Shown here piece after piece: positions 7,369 through 16,293 of a stretch of 64,000 bases of DNA (its first letter is position 1; each line of letters opens with the position of its first letter). A program made the translations under genes and the position numbers. Under the pieces are notes generated by a model. The model was given only the letters and a program-made list of their open reading frames with translations. It searched no databases and was not told where the DNA came from. The stretch spans positions 1-64,000 of the forward strand of contig JAAYTD010000013.1 of the NCBI GenBank assembly GCA_012518115.1, given 5' to 3'. The stretch comes from Ignavibacteria bacterium (GTDB taxonomy: Bacteria > Bacteroidota > Ignavibacteria > Kapaibacteriales > UBA2268).

Positions 7369-8211
7369 ATGGAAGAATTAATTAAAAGAATTGATGAACT
7401 TATTCAACAAGGTTACTCATTTAATTGGCAGTATTATAGTAAACAAGAATCGAATGGAATTTCTTCTGGGGCATGGGACTTGTGGGTAAATAGGATTGAA
7501 TATATTTTAAAAAAATCGGTGAAACAGGAATCGGAACCATTTATTTACTTTAATACAGCTAAGGCTACAACAACAAGAGGTGATTTTAATTTTAAAAACC
7601 AATTTGACAACGCCAAAAAAAGTTATATCGGTGCTCTTAATGCACTTAAGAGTCTAATCAATGATGGAGATACATTTAATGAACTACTAATAAATTCAAA
7701 CCCCGTTGAAAAATTAGATATGATTCATGAAATACAAAACAAAACCTCAGAACTGAATGAGAAGAAGGTATTTATAGTACATGGTCACGACCATAATTTA
7801 AAAAATGACTTAGAGATATTTCTATCCCATAGAGGTCTTAAACCTATTGTCTTGCATCGTGAAGCAGATGAAGGTAAAACCATAATAGAAAAATTTGAAG
7901 CTAATAGTGACGTGGCTTATGTGTTTATTTTATTAACACCTGATGAAATTGCATATACAATTGATCAAGAAAAGAAGTCTGAATCAGAAAGAAAGAAGGA
8001 ATATAGAGCTAGACCAAATGTTATATTTGAATTTGGATATTTTGTTGCAAAACTTGGGAGAAATCGAGTTTGTGCGTTGCATAAAGGTGATGTTTCAATA
8101 CCGAGTGACTTAAGTGGTTTTATATATAAACAGGTCGATAAGAATATTGAAGAAATTGGTGTAGCATTAATTAAAGAGCTGGGAGCAGCTGGTTTAAAAC
8201 TTGAAATTTAA
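7369..8211 (+). CDS. TIR-like (CAP12/PCTIR type) nucleotide-binding effector
   Basis: 280 residues from ATG 7369; an upstream in-frame TTG at 7321 is unlikely. The first ~135 residues are a helical domain of unknown fold. From about 140 comes a TIR-like domain: KVFIVHGHDHNLKNDLEIFL, then GLKPIVLHREADEGKTIIEK, then VAYVFILLTPDEIAY, ARPNVIFEFGYFVAKLGR and LSGFIYKQV. This is the PF10137 family of predicted NAD-cleaving effectors, known as effectors in CBASS and Pycsar. No cyclase gene is adjacent, so it may act alone or sense through its N-terminal domain. Family is confident; activity is inferred. Confidence 0.85.
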   Translation: MEELIKRIDELIQQGYSFNWQYYSKQESNGISSGAWDLWVNRIEYILKKSVKQESEPFIYFNTAKATTTRGDFNFKNQFDNAKKSYIGALNALKSLINDGDTFNELLINSNPVEKLDMIHEIQNKTSELNEKKVFIVHGHDHNLKNDLEIFLSHRGLKPIVLHREADEGKTIIEKFEANSDVAYVFILLTPDEIAYTIDQEKKSESERKKEYRARPNVIFEFGYFVAKLGRNRVCALHKGDVSIPSDLSGFIYKQVDKNIEEIGVALIKELGAAGLKLEI

Positions 8212-8484
8212 CTGTATTTAACCGCGTGTCGTGTTCTAAGATAAGTTAACACTAAAACTTAGATTTTGGAAGACGAATTTTATTTTTTCTCTTTTTTTTA
8301 TTCAGCAAATTGTGTTTCTTCCATCTCGTTTAAATACTTTCTTTAATTAATTTGTCAAGATATATAAAAATAACAGAAAATAAAATAGAAAATATATACG
8401 AAAGTTGTGTTTTGTTTCGTAAGTTAGATGTTGTGCCCAATACTACAATGACGTTCACACAAGATAAATATAAAAATTGACCTT
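8212..8484 (+). other. Cassette-like spacer with boundary motif 3
   Basis: No gene. The motif TTTCGTAAGTTAGATGTTGT lies at 8415-8434; within it GTTAGAT fits the integron GTTRRRY consensus. The ~45 bases before it resemble those before motif 1 (GAAAATATATACGAA versus GAAAATAATATACGAA). Confidence 0.5.
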
Positions 8485-9264
8485 ATGACAAACAAAGAAA
8501 TTCTGACAATCGGAGTAAATCAAAAATCATTTCCTCAATATCTCTTCAAATACAGAGCTGACTGTTCATTTACAGAGAACATAATTAAGGCTAATGAATT
8601 GTGGTTTAGTAATCCTCTTGAATTTAATGACCCATATGACTGCAACACTCCAATTAATATAAATACTCCATTGGCTGACATTAAAACTTGGTTGAAAAAT
8701 GTGGGCATTAAGCCTCAACACATAGATGAATTAGCTTTAAAGTTGCAAGTAAATCCAGACTTAATGAAACAAGAAACGGAGAACGCAATGAGAAATTCTG
8801 GCATTTGTTGTTTCTCAACGTTAGAAAACAGTATTTTACAATGGTCGCATTATTCTGACTATCACAAAGGCATTTGTATAAAGTTCGACATTCTTGAAGA
8901 CCCTGACTTTTTTATTACTCCAATAATTGTTTCGTACAGACAAGTTATGCAGCACTACAACCACTTTATTCATTCACAGAACATAATTGAATATCTTATT
9001 AAGCCAAAATTTCACGACTGGAGTTATGAAAGTGAGATTCGTGTTGTTAAAACTGAGAAGCATATTAAGAATAATGGAGGTAAAAGAGCGTTTAGGTTTA
9101 ATGACAAGGCAATCAAAGAAATAATTTTTGGCACAAAAACACCTGATATTGTAATTGCAAAATACAAACAACTTTGTTCGGATAACAATAAAGAACACGT
9201 CAGTTTTTATAAAATGGAATTAGGGAATGAAGTTCATTATGAGTTAATAAAACGACCAATTTAA
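8485..9264 (+). CDS. DUF2971 domain protein
   Basis: 259 residues. Begins with LFKYRADCSFTENIIKANEL, then WFSNPLEFNDPYDC, a conserved DUF2971 (PF11185) opening, followed by ICCFSTLENSILQWSHYSDY, HKGICIKFDI, a YRQV segment and a distal IREIIFGTKT-like block (IKEIIFGTKTPD). The family is widespread in mobile and defence regions and has no established activity that I know of. Single gene with its own spacers on both sides. ATG 8485 gives the typical family start. Confidence 0.8.
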   Translation: MTNKEILTIGVNQKSFPQYLFKYRADCSFTENIIKANELWFSNPLEFNDPYDCNTPININTPLADIKTWLKNVGIKPQHIDELALKLQVNPDLMKQETENAMRNSGICCFSTLENSILQWSHYSDYHKGICIKFDILEDPDFFITPIIVSYRQVMQHYNHFIHSQNIIEYLIKPKFHDWSYESEIRVVKTEKHIKNNGGKRAFRFNDKAIKEIIFGTKTPDIVIAKYKQLCSDNNKEHVSFYKMELGNEVHYELIKRPI

Positions 9265-9399
9265 CATTATAACTGAATGAAAAGAATACAAAAGTACCCG
9301 GCATAATACGTAGTATAAAAAAATGCTGAGACAGCAGGTTGTTCAATGGTTGTAACCCGCTTTAATTTTTACGGCTTAATAGGATTTCATCCCGCAAAC

Positions 9400-9480
9400 A
9401 TTAATAACACTTCAACACACTTTTTAATCTGTTTGATTTTGACTTTACATTAAAGTTAATTTCAAGCAGTTTTTTTTTAT
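9400..9480 (+). repeat. Dispersed hairpin repeat, copy 4
   Basis: Closest to copy 1: ATTAATAACACTTCAACAC, then arms at 9429-9446 and 9452-9469, then nine T. It follows the DUF2971 gene and marks the right edge of the accessory region. Confidence 0.75.
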
Positions 9481-9525
9481 TTTTTCTTTTGTTTCTATAA
9501 ACAAAGCTAGTCTTTTCAAAAATAT

Positions 9526-9557
9526 TTTGCAAGTATCACTATTTTTCTTTAACTTTG
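9526..9557 (+). promoter_or_regulatory. Bacteroidota-type promoter with both boxes
   Basis: TTTG at 9526-9529 and TAACTTTG at 9550-9557, with 20 bases between, a good fit to TTTG-N19/21-TAnnTTTG. It lies 60 bp ahead of the porin-like gene. Confidence 0.65.
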
Positions 9558-9616
9558 CAAATATGTTTCAAACAAAATTCGCTGTAACTGCGAAATTAAA
9601 AACCAAAAGGATAATT

Positions 9617-10765
9617 ATGAACAGAATTTACACACTTGCTATTGCAATTATTTCAACCTGTTTTTTGGGCTGCTTGAGTAGCTCATCACTATTAGCAAAC
9701 GAAGAAACTAAGTCGGTAGATTTATCGCTGCACTTGCGACCGGCATATCACGCTCAATTTGGCGGAACACCGATGGAGTTTGAAGATGGTGGATTTAAGT
9801 TTGACCACATAATAGTTGATGTCGGCGGGCAGATTACGCCGAAACTTTCTTATAGATATTTACAACGGATAAACAGTGTTACACCTATTTTTACAAAAGA
9901 AAATTTGCCTGCAACTATTGATTACGCTTATTTGAAATATGCGTTTAACGATCAATTTTCTATAACTGCGGGAAAACAAGCTCTCTCAATCGGCGGTTTT
10001 GAATACAACAAATATCCTGTGGACGTTTACAATTATAGCGGATTAACAAATTTTATAACCTGCTATTTAACCGGGCTGCAAACGTCTTACTCTCCAACTA
10101 AAAATCAAGAGCTCAGTTTTCAGATTCTCAACAATCGCTTAGGTAGCTGGGAAGAAGCGGTTGGAACGCCACCGGTAGGATTGCAGCTTGAGCAGCCTAG
10201 TGTTCCGCTCTACTTCTCGCTTGGCTGGAATAGTAGCTATTTCAATGATGCGCTACAACTTCGCTATGCGGTGAATTATACTTCACCCGCAAAAAATAAA
10301 ACTCTTTTTATGATAAGTGGCGGACAAAAGTGGCAATCAGGTCAATTTAGTATTTATCTCGATGCTTTCTACCAACGCTCTGAAATTGACTATCTTGGTG
10401 GAATTCGTAGTTATACAGTTAGTCCGGAATATGTTGTGGAAAATGTTGAATATTTTTCGATTTTGGGCGAGGCTAATTGGCGTTTCAATCCGAAATGGAA
10501 CATACTTTTGAAATGTTTTTACAATAATTTTTCTACATACAAAGCAAGCGCTTCTATGGACAAAGGGAACTGTTTGAATTCGTGGAACTATCAAGCAGGT
10601 ATTGAATATTATCCGATGAAAGATGACAATTTGCACATCTTCCTTATCTCAACATTTAAGGATTATGGCAAATCGGAAATGCTGCAAATCGTTAATCCGT
10701 GCGACGACTTTAGGCTTTCGCTTGGCTTTATTTATAGAATACCTGTGTTTTCAATAAAACATTGA
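9617..10765 (+). CDS. Outer-membrane porin, OprO/OprP-like
   Basis: 382 residues from ATG 9617; the longer frame from TTG 9527 would overlap the promoter, so it is rejected. A signal peptide (NRIYTLAIAIISTCFLGC then SSSSLLANEE) precedes an all-beta protein with alternating aromatic strands, including YAYLKYAFNDQFSITAGKQ and a C-terminal strand ending FIYRIPVFSIKH. The early LSYRYLQRINS and the GKQ block resemble phosphate-selective porins O/P. LGC is a possible lipobox, but barrel proteins use signal peptidase I. The ccsBA gene follows 27 bp later in the same direction. The pst operon nearby makes phosphate uptake an attractive but unproven role. Confidence 0.65.
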   Translation: MNRIYTLAIAIISTCFLGCLSSSSLLANEETKSVDLSLHLRPAYHAQFGGTPMEFEDGGFKFDHIIVDVGGQITPKLSYRYLQRINSVTPIFTKENLPATIDYAYLKYAFNDQFSITAGKQALSIGGFEYNKYPVDVYNYSGLTNFITCYLTGLQTSYSPTKNQELSFQILNNRLGSWEEAVGTPPVGLQLEQPSVPLYFSLGWNSSYFNDALQLRYAVNYTSPAKNKTLFMISGGQKWQSGQFSIYLDAFYQRSEIDYLGGIRSYTVSPEYVVENVEYFSILGEANWRFNPKWNILLKCFYNNFSTYKASASMDKGNCLNSWNYQAGIEYYPMKDDNLHIFLISTFKDYGKSEMLQIVNPCDDFRLSLGFIYRIPVFSIKH

Positions 10766-10792
10766 ATTTAAGGCAAAGGCGACGAGTAAATT

Positions 10793-13195
10793 ATGGAAAA
10801 AGCGAAACGCTATATTTCGTCATACAAAACAACAATAGCTTTGCTACTGATTTATGCAGTAGCAATGGCTATTGCAACGTTTATCGAAAAAGATCACGGA
10901 ACTGAAGTAGCAAAAAAGTGGGTTTATTATTCGCCCGCTTTTTTTCTAATGCAGTTTTTGTTAGTGCTTAATTTTTTCGCTGTTTGGAAGCGATACGACT
11001 ATGTAAAACAAAAAAGATGGGCACTTTTAACCGTGCATTTAGCTTTTGTTGTGATTTTGGGCGGAGCATTAACAACTTTTCTTTTCGGAAAAGAAGGCGC
11101 TGTGCATATTCGTGAGGGAAATAAAACTGATGAAATGATTATCCGCACCGATAGCGGCGCTAGTGTTGAAAAGTTGCCGTTTGTGTTGGAGCTCATCGAT
11201 TTTCGCTTAAATCGCTATCCCGGTTCTGCAAGTCCTTCGTCATACGAAAGTGATCTTTTGGTGCATATTGACGGCAAAACACAAGAAGCGAAAGTGTTTA
11301 TGAATAACGTGTTAGATGTGAAAGGATATCGGTTTTTCCAAGCTTCGTATGACCAAGATGAACGCGGCACAATTCTTTCCGTAAGTCAAGATGTTGCAGG
11401 CAGAACTATAACTTACGTTGGCTACTTTTTGCTTTTCTGCGGTTTTATACTCGGATTTTTTTCAAAAAGTTCGCGTTTTCGTCAATTGAGCCATCAGCTC
11501 AAACATTTACGAGAAAAGAACAAACATCTTACAATCACTTTGTTGCTTTTGTTGATTGGAGCAACTAGCGCGCAAGCACTAGCTACAAAGAATGTTACAA
11601 TTCCACAGGAGCATGCTGCTCAATTTGCTGCATTATCTGTACAATCGAGCGGGCGAATTATGCCACTTCATACACTTTCTTCCGAAATAGTGCGTAAAGT
11701 TTACAAAGAGCAAAAAATGGCACAATTTAGCCCTGAACAGTTTTTGCTGAGTTTCCTTGCGATGCCACAAGTGTGGATTAAAGAGTCGTTTATCGCAATT
11801 GATAATAGCGAAATTTCATCGCTTTATGGTTTGCCTGAAAATTACGCTTCTTATGTGCAGTTTTTTGATGAAAACGGCAATTATAAATTGCTGAATGAGA
11901 TGCAAAAGATTTATGGGAAATCGCCTGCGGAGCGTTCGGCAACTGATAAAGATATGATGAAACTTGATGAGAGAGTGAACATTGTTTTTCAGTTGTTAGA
12001 TTATAGCTTGTTGCGAATTTACCCAAATCCTAATGATGCTTCGCATACGTGGTATCCGCCGAATGTTAATCCGTCCGTTTTTCCAAAAGAGGATTCTTTA
12101 TTTATTGCTAATTCTTTCAAAAACTATCTTGCCGAAGTAAACAACTCGCTGCAAAGTGGAAATTGGAGCAAGCCTGAAAAACTGCTTGCCGAAATAAAAG
12201 AGTTTCAATTGAAAAACGACAGCGGAGCTCATATTAACAGCGAAAAAATAAATGCTGAAATTAGCTACAACAATCTACGAATTTTTGACCGATGTAAGTT
12301 AGCTTACTTTATTTCGGGTGGTTTGTTGCTGATTATAGCTTTTATGCAGCTACTTAAAAAACGGAAATGGGAAGATGTCGGCATTAAAATTTTGTCGATA
12401 GCTATTCTGTGTGTTTTTTTAATTCACGCTGTTGGTATGGGAATGCGCTGGTATATAGGTGGTTATGCACCGTGGAGCAACTCTTACGAAACGATGGTGT
12501 ATGTATCTTGGGCAACTGTTTTAGCGGGAATTATTTTTGGTAGGAAAAGCACTATTACAATGGCACTAGCTACGCTTTTCGGCGGGGTGATTCTGTTTGT
12601 TTCGGGACTAAATTGGATGGATCCGCAAATTGGGACATTAGTGCCTGTGCTTAAATCGCCTTGGCTAATGTTTCACGTGGCAGTTATAGTAGCTGCTTAT
12701 GGATTTTTCGGCATTGGCTTTTTGTTGGGTATTGCTAACCTTTCGCCAATAGCTTTTGCGAAAAAGAGCAAGTTAATCATCTTCCGAATAAAAGAGCTCA
12801 GCATTACAAATAATGTGGCTTTGCTTGTGGGGCTTGTACTTATGAGCATCGGCACATTTCTCGGAGCTATCTGGGCGAATGAGTCGTGGGGACGTTACTG
12901 GGGCTGGGATCCCAAAGAGACTTGGGCGCTTATAACTATGATAGTTTACGCTGTTGTAACGCATATCCACTTAATTAAAAAGCGTGATAATCTTTGGCTT
13001 TTCAACTTACTTTCAGTATTTGCGTTTGCTTCGGTTCTAATGACTTTTTTCGGCGTAAACTATTTGCTGAGCGGTATGCACTCTTACGGCGTAACCGATG
13101 GCGTTTCTGCTGTGTTTGTATATATCGTTCTTGCTTTTGTGCTTGTCGGTGTGTTGGGTGTGATTTCTTTTAGGAAGAGGCGGGATAATTTATAG
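10793..13195 (+). CDS. ccsBA: Cytochrome c assembly protein, ResB-CcsA fusion
   Basis: 800 residues. The N-terminal ~220 residues are ResB-like with three membrane helices at the start and one near 200, and the typical VKGYRFFQASYD segment. The middle periplasmic part has the SGRIMPLHTLSSEIV block typical of Bacteroidota fusions. The C-terminal half is CcsA-like, with several helices and the haem-handling motif WGRYWGWDPKETWALI. The System II synthetase moves haem across the inner membrane and joins it to CxxCH apocytochromes. Full length and intact, so the organism makes c-type cytochromes and respires. It is 27 bp downstream of the porin-like gene and may share its transcript. Confidence 0.9.
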   Translation: MEKAKRYISSYKTTIALLLIYAVAMAIATFIEKDHGTEVAKKWVYYSPAFFLMQFLLVLNFFAVWKRYDYVKQKRWALLTVHLAFVVILGGALTTFLFGKEGAVHIREGNKTDEMIIRTDSGASVEKLPFVLELIDFRLNRYPGSASPSSYESDLLVHIDGKTQEAKVFMNNVLDVKGYRFFQASYDQDERGTILSVSQDVAGRTITYVGYFLLFCGFILGFFSKSSRFRQLSHQLKHLREKNKHLTITLLLLLIGATSAQALATKNVTIPQEHAAQFAALSVQSSGRIMPLHTLSSEIVRKVYKEQKMAQFSPEQFLLSFLAMPQVWIKESFIAIDNSEISSLYGLPENYASYVQFFDENGNYKLLNEMQKIYGKSPAERSATDKDMMKLDERVNIVFQLLDYSLLRIYPNPNDASHTWYPPNVNPSVFPKEDSLFIANSFKNYLAEVNNSLQSGNWSKPEKLLAEIKEFQLKNDSGAHINSEKINAEISYNNLRIFDRCKLAYFISGGLLLIIAFMQLLKKRKWEDVGIKILSIAILCVFLIHAVGMGMRWYIGGYAPWSNSYETMVYVSWATVLAGIIFGRKSTITMALATLFGGVILFVSGLNWMDPQIGTLVPVLKSPWLMFHVAVIVAAYGFFGIGFLLGIANLSPIAFAKKSKLIIFRIKELSITNNVALLVGLVLMSIGTFLGAIWANESWGRYWGWDPKETWALITMIVYAVVTHIHLIKKRDNLWLFNLLSVFAFASVLMTFFGVNYLLSGMHSYGVTDGVSAVFVYIVLAFVLVGVLGVISFRKRRDNL

Positions 13196-13216
13196 AATAA
13201 ATATTAGGTTGGGCTA

Positions 13217-13530
13217 CAAATTCCCCTTCCCAGAAGGGGTGTCAAGCGAAGCTTGACGGGGTAGTCTATCAAAAAAATTAACTACAAACCCCGTAGGGGT
13301 GAAATTATTATAGAAAAAAACAATGCACAAAAACAAAGAAACCCCGTAGGGGTGCCACTAGCGTTGTTGTGGCGAGAATAAAAAAATGTCACCCCTACGG
13401 GGTTTTAATAAAAATTAGGATTTCGTAATACTATAATAATGTCATCCCTACGGGATTTATAAGGATATATATTAGTAACCACACCTCCCCTGCTTCGCAG
13501 GTACTCCTCTCAAAGAGGAGAATTTTAAAA
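13217..13530. repeat. Composite intergenic repeat (modules A, palindromes, B)
   Basis: Fills the gap after ccsBA. Module A (13217-13266): AATTCCCCTTC with AGAAGGGGTG, then GCGAAGCTTGACGGGGTAGT. Then copies of the palindrome CCCCGTAGGGG at 13290, 13343 and 13393 in both directions. The block CGGGGTTTTAATAAAAATTA through CATCCCTACGGGATT (13398-13457) recurs at 18514-18572. Module B (13482-13530): CACACCTCCCCTGCTTCGCA then CTCCTCTCAAAGAGGAGAAT. No gene is visible. Confidence 0.8.
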
Positions 13531-13549
13531 CATCGCGTTAATCAAAATA

Positions 13550-13585
13550 AAAAGCCAACTATTTTATTATAATTTAGTTGGCTTT
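13550..13585 (-). terminator. Terminator of the pst-phoU operon
   Basis: Stem AAAGCCAACTA (13551-13561) with TAGTTGGCTTT (13575-13585). It lies 7 bp after the phoU stop on the minus strand. The T run is short. Confidence 0.75.
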
Positions 13586-13591
13586 GCTTTA

Positions 13592-14560
13592 TTAGTTGTT
13601 CTCTTCGTTTTTTTCTTTTTCGTTTGTATTCTCAGGTAGAGACGATTTGCCTTTCTGCTGTGGTAATTTTTGTGGATGCCGAATATCTTTGCCTTCAATT
13701 AAAAATATTGCAGATGCGGAAATATCAACAGCTTTATCGGCAATTCGTTCAATATAATATGACATTGAATTCAAATTCATTATATTAATTAATGCTTGAC
13801 TGCTGTTGTTTTTTCCTCCAAAATCCTCTGTTAAGTATTTTTCTATTTTTTTCTCCATCTTATCCACTTTATCGTCCATCAGAATAGTTGAATAAGCCAT
13901 TTCGTCGCAAATATCAGTAAAGGCGACCAGTGAGTTTTTCAACATAATATGTGCACGCATAAACATTTTAAGGACAAGTTTTTTGTAAGTTTTAAATCCG
14001 TTTGTCGAAAAGTCGGTTTTTTGTAACGATTCGGATATATTTAAAATCAAATCGCCTACACGTTCCATAGAAATAGTCATCTCGCTATAAGCTGTTAGGC
14101 GGCGTAAATCACCAGCGCGAGGTGTAAACAGCATAATTGCGTTAATTATCTTTTCTTTTATGGTAAGGTCAAGCGAGTCAATAAGCTTTTCGTTACGCTT
14201 TATTTGCTGGTAGATTTTTTTGTCGGGATTTTCGGAAAGCAATTGTTGCAGAAAATCCATTTGCGACAAAACAATTTCTGAAAGTAACTGAAAATCGCTT
14301 TCGAGTTGATAGAGGAATTTATCTTTAATTCCCATAACAATATTTTCTGTTTGTGTAGTATCGTTGTTCATATTATCTATTTTGTTTTGTGGGTAAATAT
14401 ACGTATTATCATTAGGATTCTCAGCAACTAATTGTTGAATAAAATCCATTTGTGACAAAACAATTTCTGAAAGTAACAAAAAATCATTTTCAATTTGATA
14501 GAGGAATTTATCTTTAATTCCCATAGCAATACTTTCTGCTTGTGTAATATCATTGTCCAT
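13592..14560 (-). CDS. phoU: PhoU-like phosphate signalling protein with duplicated N-terminus
   Basis: 322 residues against the usual 220-260. Residues 64-322 are a normal two-domain PhoU helical protein (IVLSQMDFLQQL, YSEMTISMERVGDLILNISE, LNSMSYYIERIADKAVDI with the ExxxD metal signature). Residues 1-63 repeat 64-126 (MDNDITQAESIAMGIKDKFL versus MNNDTTQTENIVMGIKDKFL). The duplication is 189 bp at DNA level and covers ~35 bp of leader too, so residues ~52-63 (YIYPQNKIDN) are translated former leader. Translation could begin at Met1 or at Met64 (14371). PhoU links the Pst transporter to the phosphate sensor kinase. It is the last gene of the pst operon, with an acidic, low-complexity tail. 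Confidence 0.85.
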   Translation of the reverse strand: MDNDITQAESIAMGIKDKFLYQIENDFLLLSEIVLSQMDFIQQLVAENPNDNTYIYPQNKIDNMNNDTTQTENIVMGIKDKFLYQLESDFQLLSEIVLSQMDFLQQLLSENPDKKIYQQIKRNEKLIDSLDLTIKEKIINAIMLFTPRAGDLRRLTAYSEMTISMERVGDLILNISESLQKTDFSTNGFKTYKKLVLKMFMRAHIMLKNSLVAFTDICDEMAYSTILMDDKVDKMEKKIEKYLTEDFGGKNNSSQALINIMNLNSMSYYIERIADKAVDISASAIFLIEGKDIRHPQKLPQQKGKSSLPENTNEKEKNEENN

Positions 14561-14623
14561 ATTATCTATTTTGTTTTGTGAGTAAATATACGCATTTTTT
14601 TGGTTATTATTTATATTTTATTT

Positions 14624-15409
14624 TTAACCGAAAGATCCAGTTAAGTAATCTTCCGTTCTCTTGTTTTTAGGTTTAGTGAACATTTGTGTAGTATTACCAT
14701 ATTCAACTAACTCTCCCAAGTACATAAACATTGTATTATCTGCAATTCTAGCTGCTTGCGACATATTATGCGTTACAATAATTATGGTGAATTTTGATTT
14801 AAGTTGAAACAAGAGCTCCTCAATTTTATTAGTAGAAATAGGGTCAAGTGCCGAAGTTGGTTCATCTAATAAAATTAATTCAGGTTTCAAGGCTAGCGCT
14901 CGCGCAATACACAAACGTTGTTGCTGTCCACCCGATAAAAATGAGCCACGTTTACTCATTACATCTTTCACTTCGTCCCAAAGAGCTACGCTGAGCAAAC
15001 TTTGTTCCACAATTTCGTCTTTTTCTTTTTTGTTCAACTTTATTCCGTTCAACTTATATCCCGAAAGTACATTGTCATAAATGCTCATCGTTGGAAACGG
15101 ATTAGGCTGCTGAAATACCATTCCCGCCATTCTGCGAATATCCATAGGATTTGTTTCTAACACGTTTTTTCCTTTCAGAAATATTTCGCCTGAAGTTTCA
15201 ATATTAGGATATAAATCGTGCATACGGTTTATTGCTCGCAAAAGCGTACTTTTTCCACAGCCCGAAGGTCCTATAATTGCCGTAATAGTGTTAGGATAAA
15301 TATCTACTGAAACATTATCGACAGCATTTTTTCCGGGTTGATACGAAACCGAAAGGTTTTTTAATTCTAAAATTGGTTTTTGTTCGTTTATATTTGTTAT
15401 ATTTTCCAT
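14624..15409 (-). CDS. pstB: Phosphate ABC transporter ATPase PstB
   Basis: 261 residues, family length. Walker A GPSGCGKS at 47-54, Q-loop VFQQPNPFP, signature [16 protein letters not shown], Walker [14 protein letters not shown] and the switch His in [13 protein letters not shown]. The sequence ends with the PstB-type [14 protein letters not shown]. It energises phosphate import through PstC and PstA. The start overlaps the pstA end by 13 bp, which argues for coupling. Confidence 0.97.
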   Translation of the reverse strand: MENITNINEQKPILELKNLSVSYQPGKNAVDNVSVDIYPNTITAIIGPSGCGKSTLLRAINRMHDLYPNIETSGEIFLKGKNVLETNPMDIRRMAGMVFQQPNPFPTMSIYDNVLSGYKLNGIKLNKKEKDEIVEQSLLSVALWDEVKDVMSKRGSFLSGGQQQRLCIARALALKPELILLDEPTSALDPISTNKIEELLFQLKSKFTIIIVTHNMSQAARIADNTMFMYLGELVEYGNTTQMFTKPKNKRTEDYLTGSFG

Positions 15410-16293
15410 TTACTCGCCACAGTTTTAGCAATCCAGTTCAATACAAAAATTACAATTAAAAGTAATAACGACGACGACCAAATTAAATCAATAAGATTGG
15501 GGTCGTTATAAAATTCCCAAATCAGCAAAGGTATTGATGATGTTGGTTCAAAAATATCCCAATTGACAAGCGAAGCTCCCAAAGCTGTTAGCATAAGCGG
15601 TGCAGTTTCACCCATTACACGCGATATTGCCAACAAAATTCCTGTGAAAATTCCTCCAAATCCGGAAGGCAATAAAACTTTGAAAACTACATTGGTATAG
15701 GAAGAACCTAGCGATAGTCCCGCTTCTTTATATGAGACAGGCAACATTTTCAACGTTTCTTCAGTTGATCGCACAACCATAGGCAACATCATAATAGTAA
15801 GTGCAACGCTACCAGCTAGTGCCGAGTAACTTCCGAGCGGTTTTACAACCCAAGCATAAGCGATTATACCGATTACAATTGAAGGTATACCTTGCAATAA
15901 GTCAGTAAGAAAACTTACTACTTTCGAGAATTGTTTCTCTGAATTTTCCGCTAAATAAATGCCGATAAATAATCCTAATGGAATTGTAAACAATACCGCT
16001 AAAGCTACGATGAGAATTGTACCTGTGATACCGTTTAAAATTCCGCCGGGAATAGCTTCACCACTTACGCGAGCAAGCATCGCATCCATTGAAGAGGGAG
16101 CCACTTCGGTAAAAAGTCGTAAGTTGAAGTTCTTATATCCTTTGGAAAGCACTTCCCACAAAATAAGAAAAAGCGGAACCATTGTTAAAAAAGAGAAAAA
16201 GCATACCGAAGCATAAACTATTTTGTCTTTAACAATTCTACGTTTTGTTCCAGTTGAAGAAGATGTATTATTTGTCATATTGTTATACCGCAC
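15397..16293 (-). CDS. pstA: Phosphate ABC transporter permease PstA
   Basis: 298 residues with six predicted membrane helices (the first at ~30-50). The EAA-like loop is [23 protein letters not shown], shown here as [10 protein letters not shown] then [22 protein letters not shown] and the [15 protein letters not shown] block are typical of PstA. Forms the channel with PstC. It overlaps pstC by 11 bp and pstB by 13 bp. The N-terminal ~25 residues are Ser/Thr-rich and variable in the family; an internal Met6 is a possible start. Confidence 0.95.
   Translation of the reverse strand: MRYNNMTNNTSSSTGTKRRIVKDKIVYASVCFFSFLTMVPLFLILWEVLSKGYKNFNLRLFTEVAPSSMDAMLARVSGEAIPGGILNGITGTILIVALAVLFTIPLGLFIGIYLAENSEKQFSKVVSFLTDLLQGIPSIVIGIIAYAWVVKPLGSYSALAGSVALTIMMLPMVVRSTEETLKMLPVSYKEAGLSLGSSYTNVVFKVLLPSGFGGIFTGILLAISRVMGETAPLMLTALGASLVNWDIFEPTSSIPLLIWEFYNDPNLIDLIWSSSLLLLIVIFVLNWIAKTVASKWKI

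Noticed and set aside
9527-9616. 30-residue N-terminal extension of the porin-like protein (TTG start)
   Set aside because: It overlaps a good promoter and would place the signal peptide inside the protein.
13282-13410. CCCCGTAGGGG palindromes as a CRISPR array or operator
   Set aside because: Only three copies at irregular distance and in both directions; part of the dispersed repeat family.
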